Positions 42,208-53,459 of a stretch of DNA of 64,000 nucleotides are shown piece by piece. The notes under the pieces were generated by a model. That model was not told where the DNA came from. It saw nothing but the letters and a program-made list of their open reading frames with translations, and did not search any database. The position numbers and the translations under genes are program-made. Each line of letters begins with the position of its first letter. Within the stretch, counting starts at the first letter, position 1. The DNA is from Glutinoglossum americanum (Eukaryota; Ascomycota; Geoglossomycetes; Geoglossales; Geoglossaceae). The stretch spans positions 1-64,000 of the forward strand of contig JAGHQL010000072.1 of the NCBI GenBank assembly GCA_020080175.1, written 5' to 3'.

Positions 42208-44921
42208 ATGACGGACTTTAGCTTTGGAGGCTCGGAGGAAGAAAACGCCGAGCTCAAGAAGCTCAATGCTGAAGTGGTAAGTGAACTCTCCTTGCTGACC
42301 ATCTACACATGAGTCTCTAAGATTAGCTACTGAGTAACTTAGGCTGAGGATGTTGATAACTTCGATAACTGGGAGAAACTTGTTCGAGCGGCTGAGGCAC
42401 TTGAGGGCGGACTGAACCGCAATTCAAGTCCTCAATCGATCGCAGCTACAAGGGAGGTCTACGACAGATTCCTTGCAAAATTCCCATTACTATTCGGATA
42501 TTGGAAGAAATATGCAGATCTGGAATTTGCGATCGCCGGAACAGAGGCAGCTGAGATGGTACAATCTCCCTCGCATTGTTCGAACATAAAGCGGCTAACT
42601 CGGATGCAGGTCTACGAGAGAGGAGTCGCAAGTATTACTAACTCTGTCGACCTTTGGACCAACTATTGCGGATTTAAAGTTGAAACAAGCCACGATCCCG
42701 ATGTGATCCGAGAGTAAGTATCAAGTGTGCTTTTCTTCCCATAACTACACATACCTGCAGCGCGATTGTTAGCACGAGCAGCGCAGGACGCATTCATGCT
42801 CTGGGATCTTGCTCAAGGAAGGGTGAGAGAGCTATGAATGATCACCTATTCCCTCTGGATAATATCTCACGCATGATTACCAGGATTTTGTCTTTCCCTC
42901 GCTATATGCCTTACTCAACTCGCGGATATGATGGATGAAACCTCTTGAAGGAGTTAATCAGCAATTGGTTGTTTGAGCATTCGCATCTGCCGTGTTTGCC
43001 TTCCTCTTCACCACTTCCTATTGTCTTCTCCCTTTCCCGTTGGATGAATCTCCTTTGCTAATCGCCCCAACCATTTAGGTTATTTGAACGTGGGGCTAAT
43101 TGCGTTGGCCTCGACTTCCTCGCACATCCCTTTTGGGATAAATATCTGGAATATGAAGAACGTCTTGAGGCTTATGACAAGATATTTGCCATTCTCGATC
43201 GTGTCGTACACATTCCCATGCATCAATATGCACGCTATTTTGAGCGCTATCGCCAGCTGGCCCAGACAAGACCCCTCACCGAACTTCTCCCAGCAGACAC
43301 CCTTGCGCAGTTCAGGTTGGAAATTGAGACCGAGGGACCTGTTGTTGTGCAGGCTGGTGGGCAGCAGATAAAAACGGAGAGAGGAGAGCTCGAGATTGAA
43401 AGGGAGATGCGTACTCGAATTGATAATTTCCACCTGGAGATTTTTGGAAGAACACAAACCGAAACCACAAAGCGATGGACGTATGAATCAGAGATAAAGC
43501 GTCCATACTTCCACATTACCGAATTAGACGAGCCCCAACTCATCAACTGGAGAAAGTATCTGGACTTCGAGGAGGTCGAGGGTGACTACGCGAGGACCCA
43601 GTTCCTGTACGAGCGGTGCCTTGTTACTTGTGCATTTTATGACGAATTTTGGTATCGCTATGCACGCTGGATGTCTGCGCAAGAGGGCAAAGAAGAAGAA
43701 GTTCGAAATATCTACCAGCGAGCAAGCATGCTATATGCACCGATTTCTCGACCGAGCATACGCCTTCAGTATGCATACTTTGAAGAGATGTCAGGACGGG
43801 TTGACGTCGCGATAGCCATTCACGAGGCAATTCTCACCAGCCTGCCAGGTCACCTCGAAACTACGGTCTCATGGGCAAACCTTCAACGCCGGCACGGTGG
43901 CCTCGATGCTGCGATCGAGGTTTACAAAGCTCAAATTGACTCGCCTCAGTTTGATATTTACGCTAAAGCAGCCCTTGTTGCCGAATGGGCTCGCCTCCTG
44001 TGGAAGATCAAAGGGTCGGTCGAGGAAGCCCGGCAGGTGTTCCAAAAGAATCAGCACTGGTACCTTGATAGCCGGGCTTTCTGGATCAACTACTTTTTCT
44101 TTGAGCTTGAGCAGCCAACGAGTGCCGAAACCGAAAATGTTCAATATTTGAGGATTAAACAGGTTCACGATGATATTCGACGCAAGAGCCATCTGCCACC
44201 GCTGACAGTAAAGGACATAACCCATTACTACATGGTATATTTACTTGAAAGGGGAACTAAAGATGCCGCTAAGGAATATTTGATGCTGGATCGGGAGGTT
44301 AACGGGCAAGTAGTTTCCTCTCTATTCTCTGCAGTCCACTTCTATCTCGTGGAATGATACTTACTCTATGCCTCGCCATTTCCTTTCTCCTATCTCCTAA
44401 TCCCCCTCAGTCAATTTCATGGAACCCGAGGCTTGGACAATACCCGCAGTTTCACCCCTCGGACGAAGAGCATGCTCTAATTCCTCGATTGCGAACCTTC
44501 GTGCCACCACTTGGAATCAACAGATCACCTTCCCTTTTCCCCATTCCTTGAATTTGGTTCGCTCCTATGTTCGGAATTTAGATCGATAAACTTTCCCACC
44601 CTACAAAAATGAACTTTACTAACGATAAACCCTCACCCGCGCATTAGACCTTTCTCTGTTCAGTCCGTCAATAAGGCAAAGCTTGCCGAGGATGGTAAGG
44701 AGTCTACGACGAATAGACGCTTAATGATGGAAAATGGACATCCTGGCGTCGAGATTGACGAAGTTGCCATACGAAAAGGAGAGAATCCGTACACAAAATA
44801 CTATCAACAGCAAGGCGAACAGCCTATGCCTGTCAATGGCCAGGTAATGAAAATTCACCCCTCCTTTGGGTATTGCTAATACTATATATAGACCACACCG
44901 GTACCGCTTCGCTACCAGTAG
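42208..44921 (+). CDS. PRP39: U1 snRNP splicing factor Prp39
   Basis: HAT-repeat scaffold of the U1 snRNP, acting in 5' splice-site recognition. Six exons: 42208-42276, 42343-42558, 42610-42713, 43079-44305, 44648-44843, 44892-44921 (613 aa, frames agree). Seen: NFDNWEKLVRAAEALEGG, FPLLFGYWKKYADLEF, VYERGVASITNSVDLWTNYC, LFERGANCVGLDFLAHPFWD, then repeated HAT helices (YLDFEEVEGDYARTQFLYER; FWYRYARWM; ANLQRRHGGLDAAIEVYKAQ) and a conserved tail MMENGHPGVEIDE / KGENPYTKYYQQQGEQ. Intron 3 is 364 nt and intron 4 (44306-44647) is a 342-nt GC-AG intron with donor GCAAGT; joining there restores REVNGPFSVQS. All other donors are GT. Confidence 0.93.
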
Positions 44922-47236
44922 CGCGGTGAAGTCGACTAAGTAGGTTGTGGCGGGGTGAGGTCACAACCTTGAATTTGTGCATGGCTTTGAGCTCACTAGG
45001 CGGATATTCCCATTCCTGTGATTGCCGAGAAAGTCTCCTTAATGCGATGTTTCCATGGTGGCTTAGTCGCAATGGCGCATCAACATGTATTCTACTCTGG
45101 ACAGGACACATGGGGAAATAAAATGTGGTTTCCTTGAACTTGGAACTGGATTCGTGATAGACATCTTTGTTTAGCAGAACACCACGAGCATGGCCCCGTA
45201 ACTGCTATCTCCGCCAATCTCCACCTCCAATGCCCAAGGCATCATCAACTAGACTGCCTCCATTCTATGTAGGGAGGCCTCCGAGACTCCTAGTTGGTTC
45301 GTCAACCCGGCCCGAGCACCTGGTTCGTGGCTGGGCAGCGGAGGGCAAATATATCATCTCCGACCTCCCGCCCTTGAACCTTTTAGAGGGCGGGTAGCTA
45401 AAGTTAAAAGGGAATAACGCCTTTCACTCTATGTCAATGCAACCTAGGAGACATTGAGGTAACGCATCGTAGGCAACGAAACGTCTGACTATTTGAATAG
45501 AGTGCTCTGGACCTAGTAACTATTAAATATACAATTGAAATATGCACATTATTAATCAAACTCTTAGTTTCACAGAGTATCGGAGAGCATAGACCGTATG
45601 TATCATTCCGTGCGAGTCTTGCGAGAGGCAAAAGCCACAGAGGATAGGGATAATGAAAAAAGATGTCCGTCTATTAAATAGTCCTGCTATCCCACAAGGC
45701 TTGTTCCCCAGAGGAGAAGCAAGAAACAGCAGGGTGGAGAAGACGCGGTCCTGCTAAAAACCTATTTTACTCTTCCACCGACGTTATAAAAGTATGCCTC
45801 GAGACCATTGGGGAAAAGGTTCGGGAGGTAGGCAATGTCGTGGTATTGATATTTCTTGAACGTTCTGAGGAAGGAGACGAGATGGAGAGATTGCTAGGGA
45901 TGAATTGGCTATTGAGGAAAATCTTAGAATTAGACAGGCCCTTGGAAGTTCCATGACTGTGTTGTTTGGGGAGCTTCCTGTGTTCTTGAAGCCACGAAGA
46001 TGACAGCCTCAAGTCCCCTCGAAAGTTGATTGTGCAAAGCAAAGACATTCAAGCAGAACCCCCCTAGGATGCCGGAACCGCAGAATAAAAGGCCAGGTGT
46101 ATTATTTTCAAGGAGTGATTGTTTCATTGTGTATGTACAAGGATATATATGATAGTTGTGGATGGAGCTGTGAGGTCTTCGAAAAGGGCGAAAATTTCCT
46201 TAGTGGCCGAAAGTCTAGCTTAGTCAGCCGGGAAAAAAGCTTTGTGCGGGGCATTTGATAAAATTTATTCATAGAGTAGTTCCTGACGCGTTAAGTAAAA
46301 CCTCAAGAAGATTGGCTTTTTTAAAGAATTTCGATCAACCCATAACTTGTTGGTTTAGGAATTTGGCTACTAGATCCGTGGAAATTCAATTAGGATATCT
46401 GTTGCTAGCATTGGAACAGGTACCAGGCCAGTGCGGAAGCGGCAGTTTCGGGATTTAAAAACCGTAGACTTTCTCGCTTTCTTTCTTCTTCATCACACTT
46501 CATAAGTACACGGACGCATAATCAACCGCCAATTCTTTCTTTCCTCTGGGATTGATTAAGATCATGGGCTGAGCGGTCATATTGGCGTTCCAGACTGATT
46601 CTTTTGAGGTGTTTCGATGGCTTTTTCATGCCTTCTCCATGGCTCATAAAAGTCACCTGCGGGCCGAACAGTTCTCTTCAAAAGGTTCACTCACTACTCC
46701 GGCTTGACATCGAAGGGGCGGCAAAAGTATCAACGAGAGGATGCTCATCCCTGTGTTGTGCAATGATAGCCTCCTGCCGGGTGGGGACGTGTAAGGGGAA
46801 CCTGGTGGCTTCGGGTTCGGGTAACAACGCTGTGGGGGTTGATAGAGTGCATATTCCGTAACCGTGCGTCTGTTTTGGAGGAAAAAATTATGTTGTTATA
46901 AGCAGATAGAGATCAAATAGATCGTTGAATCATTGAGCACCGTATAAATTGAGCCAAAGCTTGGGTTTCCGTACTCAGTCAGGATGAGAGTGCACAATAA
47001 GGTACTCGGCTCGTCCCGTTATTCTCGAAGCAGCCCTCTCCTTGGCTTCACTTCCGCGCTCGCATCATCGCCTGTCCGAGACCTCGCTCTACCTTACTGC
47101 ATACGTCGGTCATGGATTGATCCAAGGAGATACGTCCTGATTACGGTATCTACTGTGGCTTCGGTTGTCCACCCATAGTTCTCGGAGGATTTCTCGCTCT
47201 AAAGCGCCGAACACCTTCAACTTTCCATCGATCGCC
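44922..47236. other. 2.3 kb region between PRP39 and ArfGAP
   Basis: Mostly unique AT-rich sequence with no firm gene; one weak small-gene candidate at 45767-46127 is listed separately. The right end should hold the ArfGAP promoter. Confidence 0.45.
45767..46127 (-). CDS. Weak candidate for a small gene
   Basis: ATG at 46127 opens a 65-codon frame with a hydrophobic stretch (GLLFCGSGILGGFCLNVF). A second minus-strand piece 100-270 bp on reads FKKYQYHDIAYLPNLFPNG and ends YNVGGRVK before a stop. A joining intron with a CCTCAG acceptor can be imagined but the donor is poor. Family not recognised; it may be non-coding. Confidence 0.2.
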
Positions 47237-49307
47237 ATGGCTTCTGTACTTTCGAAGCGCCAACAGGCGCGCAACGAGCGAGCTCTACAGGAGCTGATCA
47301 AAAGCGTTCCCGGCAATGATAGATGTGCGGACTGTCAGACTAGAAATCCAGGTTCGTGTCTTGGTTATAGTATGCGCGTTATGCGTATTTAGAAGTCCTG
47401 GTACTAACCTGCGGCTTACTTTAGGATGGGCTAGTTGGAGTGTAAGTTTGCACCCTCTAATTACTACTAGTCAGACATTAGCTACTCCGTCCGCATCCCT
47501 CCCCTTTCAGACCAAGAGAAGTATCTATACCCGTTAAAAACCAAATGCTCACGGGTTGCCGGCATCATAGCTGGGCATCTTCCTATGCATGAGATGTGCC
47601 GCACTTCACCGAAAGCTTGGAACCCATATCTCCAAGGTCAAATCTCTCAGCATGGACTCATGGACGAACGAACAAGTGGAGGTGGGTAGCTCACCTTAGC
47701 TAAGAATAGAATATCTTGCTAATGTTTAAATCCTCAAGAATATGAAGCGAAATGGCAACGCCGTATCAAATCGACTGTTCAATCCACATAATATTCGCTC
47801 TCCGGTACCGCTTGATATCGACGAGGTGGACTCAGCCATGGAGAGGTTTATTCGACAAAAATATGAACAAAGGATATTTCAGCCGGGAAACGCCCGCCCA
47901 AGTGTCCGTCAAAACACCGGAAGTACTAGTTCGGATGACCAACCGCCTCCGCTTCCTCCCAAGACTGGCAAGCATTTTTTTAGTAGTGGTCTGCGTTCTG
48001 CGTCATCGACATTCCCATCACCAAATCCACCGACTCCTTATAACAGGGGGGGCTCTCCGAGCAGAGAGAATAAGGCTTCTCGCATTTTTGGTGCCAGTAT
48101 CGCTAGTTCTGATGCATCGAGCGCCACCGGGGAGAGCTTTGAATCGAAACTAGCAAAGCTAAGGGACATGGGTTTTCCTGATGACAAACGGAATTCAACA
48201 ATTCTAAAGGCTGTCAGTGGGGACATTGAGAAAGCGGTAGAAGCCCTGATAAGACTTGGGGAAACCGATGGAGGTGGTCGCTCTGGGACCCCTGTAGCAG
48301 CAAACGGCGGCAGGAACGGACTCACACCAGGCAGGTCATTACCTGTAAACACCAACAACCCATTCGACTTGCGTAGTTCTAGGTCTCAAGAAGCCTTGAG
48401 ACCTAGCCCGGCAGCTGCACAGCAAGCACAAGTCAGCGGGGAGTATATCACATCACCATCGCAAAGCCAGATGAGTGCTCAAAACCCATTTATCTCTTAC
48501 GCCGGCCAACAGGATCCTCAGCAGCAGTTCCAACAGTCGTTCCAGAATCTCCATGTATCGCAGCCACTATTTCCGAATGCTACGGGAGGATATCCACAGC
48601 AACAGCAGCACCAGCAATTGCAGTATCAGCAGGCACAAACCCCTCCAGTCCCGCAAATACCACAGCAACATAACTACTTTATACAGACTCAGTCTCAAAG
48701 CCAACAACAGCAGCCGGTGGTTGGAGGCTACAACCCCTTTTTCACACAGCCAGCACAAAACACAATACCATCTCCAACAAACCCTTATTCGAACTCTGCA
48801 TTACCTTCAACGGGTGGCACATTTCAATATATCCAGCCGCAACAGCAACTGCAAGAACAATACGGACTACAAGCGCAACAATTAAGCACCTACCAGCAGC
48901 CACAGCCTCTTGTCCAACAACAGACACGGGCACCTAATTCCTCAATTCTAGCTCTCTTCAACTATCCGCAACTAGCGCCAACTCCGCCGACAGGGGGTCC
49001 AAACACCGCCACCGAATCCCCACAGGGACCAGAGGGGTCCGCTCACCCTGATCCAAGTTTACCGCAATGGGCATCCACAGCCCAGGGTAAACGAAGCGCC
49101 TCCACCCCTATAGGGCCGTCCTCAGGTAGCCGGAACCCATTCCTGAGTGGAAGTGGAGGTGGAGGAGTGTCACCAACGGGGCGCAGAGAGGATGTCCAAG
49201 TTAATGGGGGTAGCAGGCATGTCAGCCAAGAGAGTGTAGATGCAACGGGATGGCAAAGCGGAAGGCACAGTCCAGACGCATTTGCCAATCTGAGTTCGAG
49301 ATTCTGA
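47237..49307 (+). CDS. ArfGAP with UBA domain and Gln-rich tail
   Basis: GTPase-activating protein for Arf GTPases in vesicle traffic, of the fungal ArfGAP-UBA type (S. pombe Ucp3-like). Four exons: 47237-47351, 47425-47441, 47571-47681, 47739-49307 (603 aa). Seen: ArfGAP zinc finger C-x2-C-x16-C-x2-C (CADC ... CMRC) assembled across three exons, [20 protein letters not shown] and the finger arginine in [19 protein letters not shown]; then a UBA domain near residues 205-245 ([36 protein letters not shown]); then a long Gln/Pro/Ser-rich disordered tail. Exon 2 is only 17 nt, coding for the GWASWS core of the finger. ATG is in the GCCATGG context. Confidence 0.92.
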
Positions 49308-50311
49308 CAAGATTTGCCAATATGTGGCAAATCTCCATCTCAATGCCGGACTTACGGATGTTGATATTTATCTGTATCATGCTGTGGCTACTCATACCAT
49401 TCAAGGCTATGACGTTTAAGTTTATTTTAATTTCCAAAATGCTGGGGAGAAGGCGGTGGGTTTTACTGGCCCGTATATTTTACCCTTAATACCAATTAAA
49501 TCCCTGCGACCTGGGTGATCCGCTGTAACTCTTGCCAGTAGTTAACTGGCTAACTCGCAAACGATATCCCTTTTGTCAGTTAAGCTGAGCGAAACTACGG
49601 CAGTGTCCACCAGGCACCGTTTCGAATCTTGTAGCTAACTATTGCTACTGCCGCTGCCTGGAGGCGTCCTATGAAACAAAATAGAAGCTGCAAACACTAT
49701 ACTATCGTAGGCCATGCTGTTGTAACAGCGGTCTTACCTTTTAAACACATATCTCGTTTCTTTACTCGCGCAACGCGTGTCTTTACTGCCCAAGTCGGGA
49801 GATGTTTGTATTCGACCAAGATCGTAAATCACATGGTATCAATATAATATTCACGCCGATTAAATAGATCTTCACGCAACTATCACCGTGGACTATACTC
49901 AACTACAGGCAACATCGCGAAAAGGAAACTCGAAAGAATATTTGTTGGGATAAGTTTTGGGATACCACAGTTTCGATTTCCGCCTAGTTACCTTTCAAGG
50001 GTTTTTCTTTTGCCTATCCTTTTTATTTTCTGGTGGCGTGACTATTGTTATGAAAGTCCCTCTGTAACTTCCGAGAGACACCAAGAACAACTAATCGATA
50101 AAAGGCTCAGGCCCAACAATAGAAGAGCCACAGGTAATTGAGGCCTGCGATGGAAACCTAACACAGGAGATCGACACCAAGGCCTCGAACAGAGCTGAAA
50201 ACGCGGTCTATTTGAAGGGAGGGTCAGGGTTGAGGCAGCCACTAGTAAAGATAGCGGTAGTAGCGGCGGTAGCAGTAAATCAGCAAACACCACACCCGAG
50301 CTCCCAAATCT
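49308..50311. other. Intergenic, about 1 kb
   Basis: No gene recognised; the minus-strand frame at 50048-50518 is Leu/Ser-rich and lacks family features. Confidence 0.4.
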
Positions 50312-50782
50312 TTGAGGACGATCTACCCTGTACTCCGCACTATTTTCCACGGCTTTATCCCTATCACAGAAGTTCGAGGCAGTTACGGCTCGCGAGAAGC
50401 GGCTAATGTAGCAGTTCGAAGGGACATATTGGATGAATGGGAAGAGAGTGAGATGGGGGAGTATGAGGAGAGCGGAGAGATGTTCGTGACTGCGAAGGCG
50501 ACGTTTTCGTCCCTGCATGACGAAGAGGTAGAAGTGATAGCAGACAAAGTGGAGCTTTTTGAAGGGGACGGGATCGAGGCTAATAAGATAGAGGAATTGA
50601 GAGATTTAATGCCAAAGAAGCGGAAGGTTGATGTCACGGATGCCCCATCTCAGCCCGGTAAAACAATTTTCTACCATGTCCTCCGCAGATTCACCGCAGG
50701 GGGCGGAATGGAGTGCGAAACCACCCCGGAACTAGTTGCACCACTCTTGCCGCAGCCAGTGCAGCAGCCCTTCGAGACATGA
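50312..50782 (+). CDS. Uncertain acidic protein exon
   Basis: Open frame with a protein-like, strongly acidic segment (DILDEWEESEMGEYEESGEM; DEEVEVIADKVELFEGDG) followed by a basic patch PKKRKVD identical to a classical monopartite nuclear signal, and a Pro-rich end. The first in-frame ATG is inside the acidic stretch (about 50453), so a 5' exon is probably missing; CTATCACAG at about 50370 is a possible acceptor. Family unknown. It could be chance coding or a gene remnant. Confidence 0.35.
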   Translation: MRTIYPVLRTIFHGFIPITEVRGSYGSREAANVAVRRDILDEWEESEMGEYEESGEMFVTAKATFSSLHDEEVEVIADKVELFEGDGIEANKIEELRDLMPKKRKVDVTDAPSQPGKTIFYHVLRRFTAGGGMECETTPELVAPLLPQPVQQPFET

Positions 50783-51933
50783 TGGACGACGAGGACGAGA
50801 TACGACCTACAGCGTTACAAGGTCTCCAGCAAGTGCGTGGGTGATCATGGGCACGTGGTTGCTTGGGCGCTATTCGAATGTCATAGCATGGATATTATAG
50901 CGAGAAGAAACGGAAGGTTTGACAGGACTGGCCTTGGCTCTCCTAACAAAGAGGGGCTAGCCAGGAAGGAGGATCGGAATGGTCTAATAATATGAAGAAA
51001 TCCATATCCAACTACCAATCGCCTCACTCGAAGTTCATCGGTGCAATATGACTAAGCTCGTTTTCAAGTCAGCCTGGTATTGGTCCCTAGTAATACTAAC
51101 GACAACGATCAACTTAAACATGTAGCAAAGCAAAACGGTTCCTATTTCCGAATAGCTTCTACCTGATTGATCGCCATAGCATTGAGTTACCCACAGGGAT
51201 GCGAAAGCCGGCAATATGGGCCCCTGGGGCCTCCTCAAAGCCAGCCCGCCACACCTGCCAGTTCCTCGTGCACCCCCTGATCTCCATCAAAAAAAACCCC
51301 CCAGTACTCTAAGAAAGCCAAAAAAAGGTTTAGTGCCATTTATTCTGTTCTCTTTGGTCGTGATATATGAGATTCGTTTGATATTGTCTATTTGAATTTT
51401 CAATTTTTTTTGGCGCTTGTCGAGACTCGAACTGCAGACGTGCCGGCTAGACTTGGTGGGCGCCTGTCGTCAGGTTTGCTTACACCAAGCCGCCGGGTTG
51501 GGGGGAGTCGCGTTAAGTTGGTTTATGTGCTGTTCCTTGGGTTTGGCTAGATAGCATGACGCAGCGCAACACAACGATATGCGTTTCTTATATTTAGGAT
51601 AGGCTCGCATTGCAATTTACATTCTTTTTTATCTGTTTTCCGGTGATGGCCGTTCTATTTAATTGGGTGCGCTGAGGCCCGCAATGCCATTAGATGCTTA
51701 GTCAACGTCTGTGTGGTCTTTACCTGACGTCACTTCCTATCCTATGACCGAGTGTTATGATGCAGTGGATTCTATAATGGAACATTTTTCAGTGAATGGT
51801 AGTGGAAGCGTTGTGGGGTTTGTTGGTAGTGAATGCAGCTTTGAGGGGGTGTTGGAGCAGGACTGCTAACTGGACTGGACAAGTTCATTGCTTCGGTCCT
51901 CGTAAACAGAGCAACCCACCGACACGACCGAGA
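50783..51933. other. Intergenic with tRNA-like sequence
   Basis: About 1.15 kb without a supported protein gene; the tRNA-like stretch at 51411-51497 is listed separately. Confidence 0.4.
51411..51497 (-). ncRNA. tRNA-like sequence, probably a degenerate copy
   Basis: On the minus strand an A-box-like word (TTGGTGTAAGC) is followed 55 bp later by a B-box-like word (GTTCGAGTCTC). The ends GGCG(G)CTT and AAGCGCC can pair as a seven-base acceptor stem with one bulge. The T and D stems pair badly, and an internal CTTGGTG/CACCAAG pairing competes. The 3' end reads GCGCCA followed by a run of A, not the T-run expected of a Pol III terminator. A tRNA-derived retro-copy or SINE head fits better than a working tRNA. 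Confidence 0.3.
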
Positions 51934-52788
51934 ATGCCGGAAGCTCAGACCCACAAGCAGAGTGGCCCACCATCAAAACCGATAAAGCCAAAGCCTGACA
52001 CAGATGTTCATATGGCAGAAACTGCCTCCCAGCTGACATTCTCTCTGCCCGTGAGGCCAGTGAGGTCGCCAGAGCCTCGCACTCACGGTCTACCATCGAA
52101 ACCGACTGTAGCAGATCCGAACGCAAATGTTCTTTTGACGGACCCTATTCCATGGACGGCACCTTCTCTACCGGTAGGGCCGAGGAAGCCGCCAACCCGA
52201 CAACGTCGGACATCGAGAGTGGTGGCAGAGCTGGCCGCAAAACATAAACGTGGTGTTTCAGAACCTCTTGTGTCAGAAACTCGTCGGTGGACATCAACAA
52301 CAGCATATCACATCACCGAGACGGTATCCGACCCTAAGACCGAGCGCGACACCGTCTATTACGTCGCCTGCTACACGTCGCTTGACGCAGCCAACCTTGC
52401 GGCCCACAAGACGTTCCTGGAAGACCTCTATCTCGAGAAGAACATGGACAAGCTACTGAGTTACGAGGTGTCCCTAAAGAAAAATGTGCAAGGTGAGAGG
52501 GAACTGAACGCGGTGGCTAGGTTCGATGGCTGGAGGGTGAAAGTCGCCGTTATGAGAGTGGACGTTTATGATACCGGCAGCTCCGGGCCGGTAGAGGTCT
52601 CCAGCGATGAAGCGAAGGGGACATTCATGAAGAATCTTAGTCGGCGATATCGACATTCTGCTTCGTTTCAGCTCCCGCCGAAGAGCAGCCCCCACTACGA
52701 GAAGGTCTTGGCCGCACTAGCAGGGCTTGCTGTCGGGGGCGTGGAGGAGACCGAGCAGCCAGGTGAGAAGAGGAAGAGGTTGGAGTGA
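51934..52788 (+). CDS. Unknown protein with internal duplication
   Basis: Frame open to 52788 (284 aa from this ATG; an earlier in-frame ATG at 51796 would add 46 residues that do not look protein-like). Seen: a Pro/Lys-rich N-terminal third consisting of two diverged copies of a 41-residue unit (about 51964-52086 and 52087-52209; compare SGPPSKPIKPKPDTDVHM and HGLPSKPTVADPNANVLL), then an alpha/beta-looking domain (TTAYHITETVSDPKTERDTV; YYVACYTSLDAANLAAHKTF; GWRVKVAVMRVDVYD), ending KRKRLE. The second part resembles small fungal domains seen in uncharacterised proteins, but I cannot name the family. Confidence 0.6.
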   Translation: MPEAQTHKQSGPPSKPIKPKPDTDVHMAETASQLTFSLPVRPVRSPEPRTHGLPSKPTVADPNANVLLTDPIPWTAPSLPVGPRKPPTRQRRTSRVVAELAAKHKRGVSEPLVSETRRWTSTTAYHITETVSDPKTERDTVYYVACYTSLDAANLAAHKTFLEDLYLEKNMDKLLSYEVSLKKNVQGERELNAVARFDGWRVKVAVMRVDVYDTGSSGPVEVSSDEAKGTFMKNLSRRYRHSASFQLPPKSSPHYEKVLAALAGLAVGGVEETEQPGEKRKRLE

Positions 52789-53459
52789 GGCAGGGAACAT
52801 TTGGGTCACATGGAGTATGTATGCACACACCTGCCCCTGGCCCTATCCCCAACCTACACTGCAGAAGCTAACGCCAATCTTCCAAACAGGGGAAGTGGGG
52901 GGCCGCGTTAGAACCGATCTTACTAGATCATGCCGGTGACTCACATCCAGCCAGCGCTCACACAGGTTGGACTTGAATCAGAAGCGATCCACGACAAATC
53001 GCAATAGAACTCCTCTATTCGGGGTGAGAAACTGGGTATCTTCTTTTAGCAGCCGGCGAGAGGCGGAATAGGTTTCGGTATTAGAACTTCACACATCATC
53101 TAGACCATCTCCCTCACCGTGACACCGACAGTGGTTGGAAAGCCTGAACCGTTAGTGAGAACCATACACGCCTTGTTATCCTCCTCGTGAAGCGGCGGAG
53201 CCATATCCCAAGCCCCAAGCGTGTGGAACCGGTCAATCCAGTTTCCCTAAAAACAAAACATAGGCTCACAGACGCTCCAAAGGTATACTTAGCTGCTAGG
53301 TAATTTGCATAACCACACGATAAATCCTACCATTAAATCTTACTATCGTTAATACTCTAATACTTCCTCTCGCGAATCAAACCTACACGCCACCCCACAC
53401 ACATACACACTCCCTCTCCTCTCCATCCGGCATCCTCTTCCAAAACTCCACCCCTCCCC
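52789..53459. other. Intergenic with one orphan exon-like frame
   Basis: Nothing firm except the minus-strand exon-like frame at 53102-53247 listed separately. Confidence 0.4.
53102..53247 (-). CDS. Orphan exon-like frame
   Basis: Preceded by a strong acceptor (TATGTTTTGTTTTTAG), the frame reads GNWIDRFHTLGAWDMAPPLH, then EEDNKACMVLTNGSGFPTTV and GVTVREMV before a stop. The content is protein-like and mixed in character, but I could find no upstream donor that joins it to the two-TM gene or to any other exon. It may be a terminal exon of an unmodelled gene or a relic. Family not recognised. Confidence 0.3.

Noticed and set aside
42762-42823. Possible extra exon inside the 364-nt PRP39 intron 3
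   Set aside because: Direct joining of flanking exons restores the conserved family sequence (VIRELFERG) without it.
50048-50518. Minus-strand frame of 156 codons
   Set aside because: Leu/Ser-rich without recognisable motifs and opposite the more protein-like acidic plus-strand frame.
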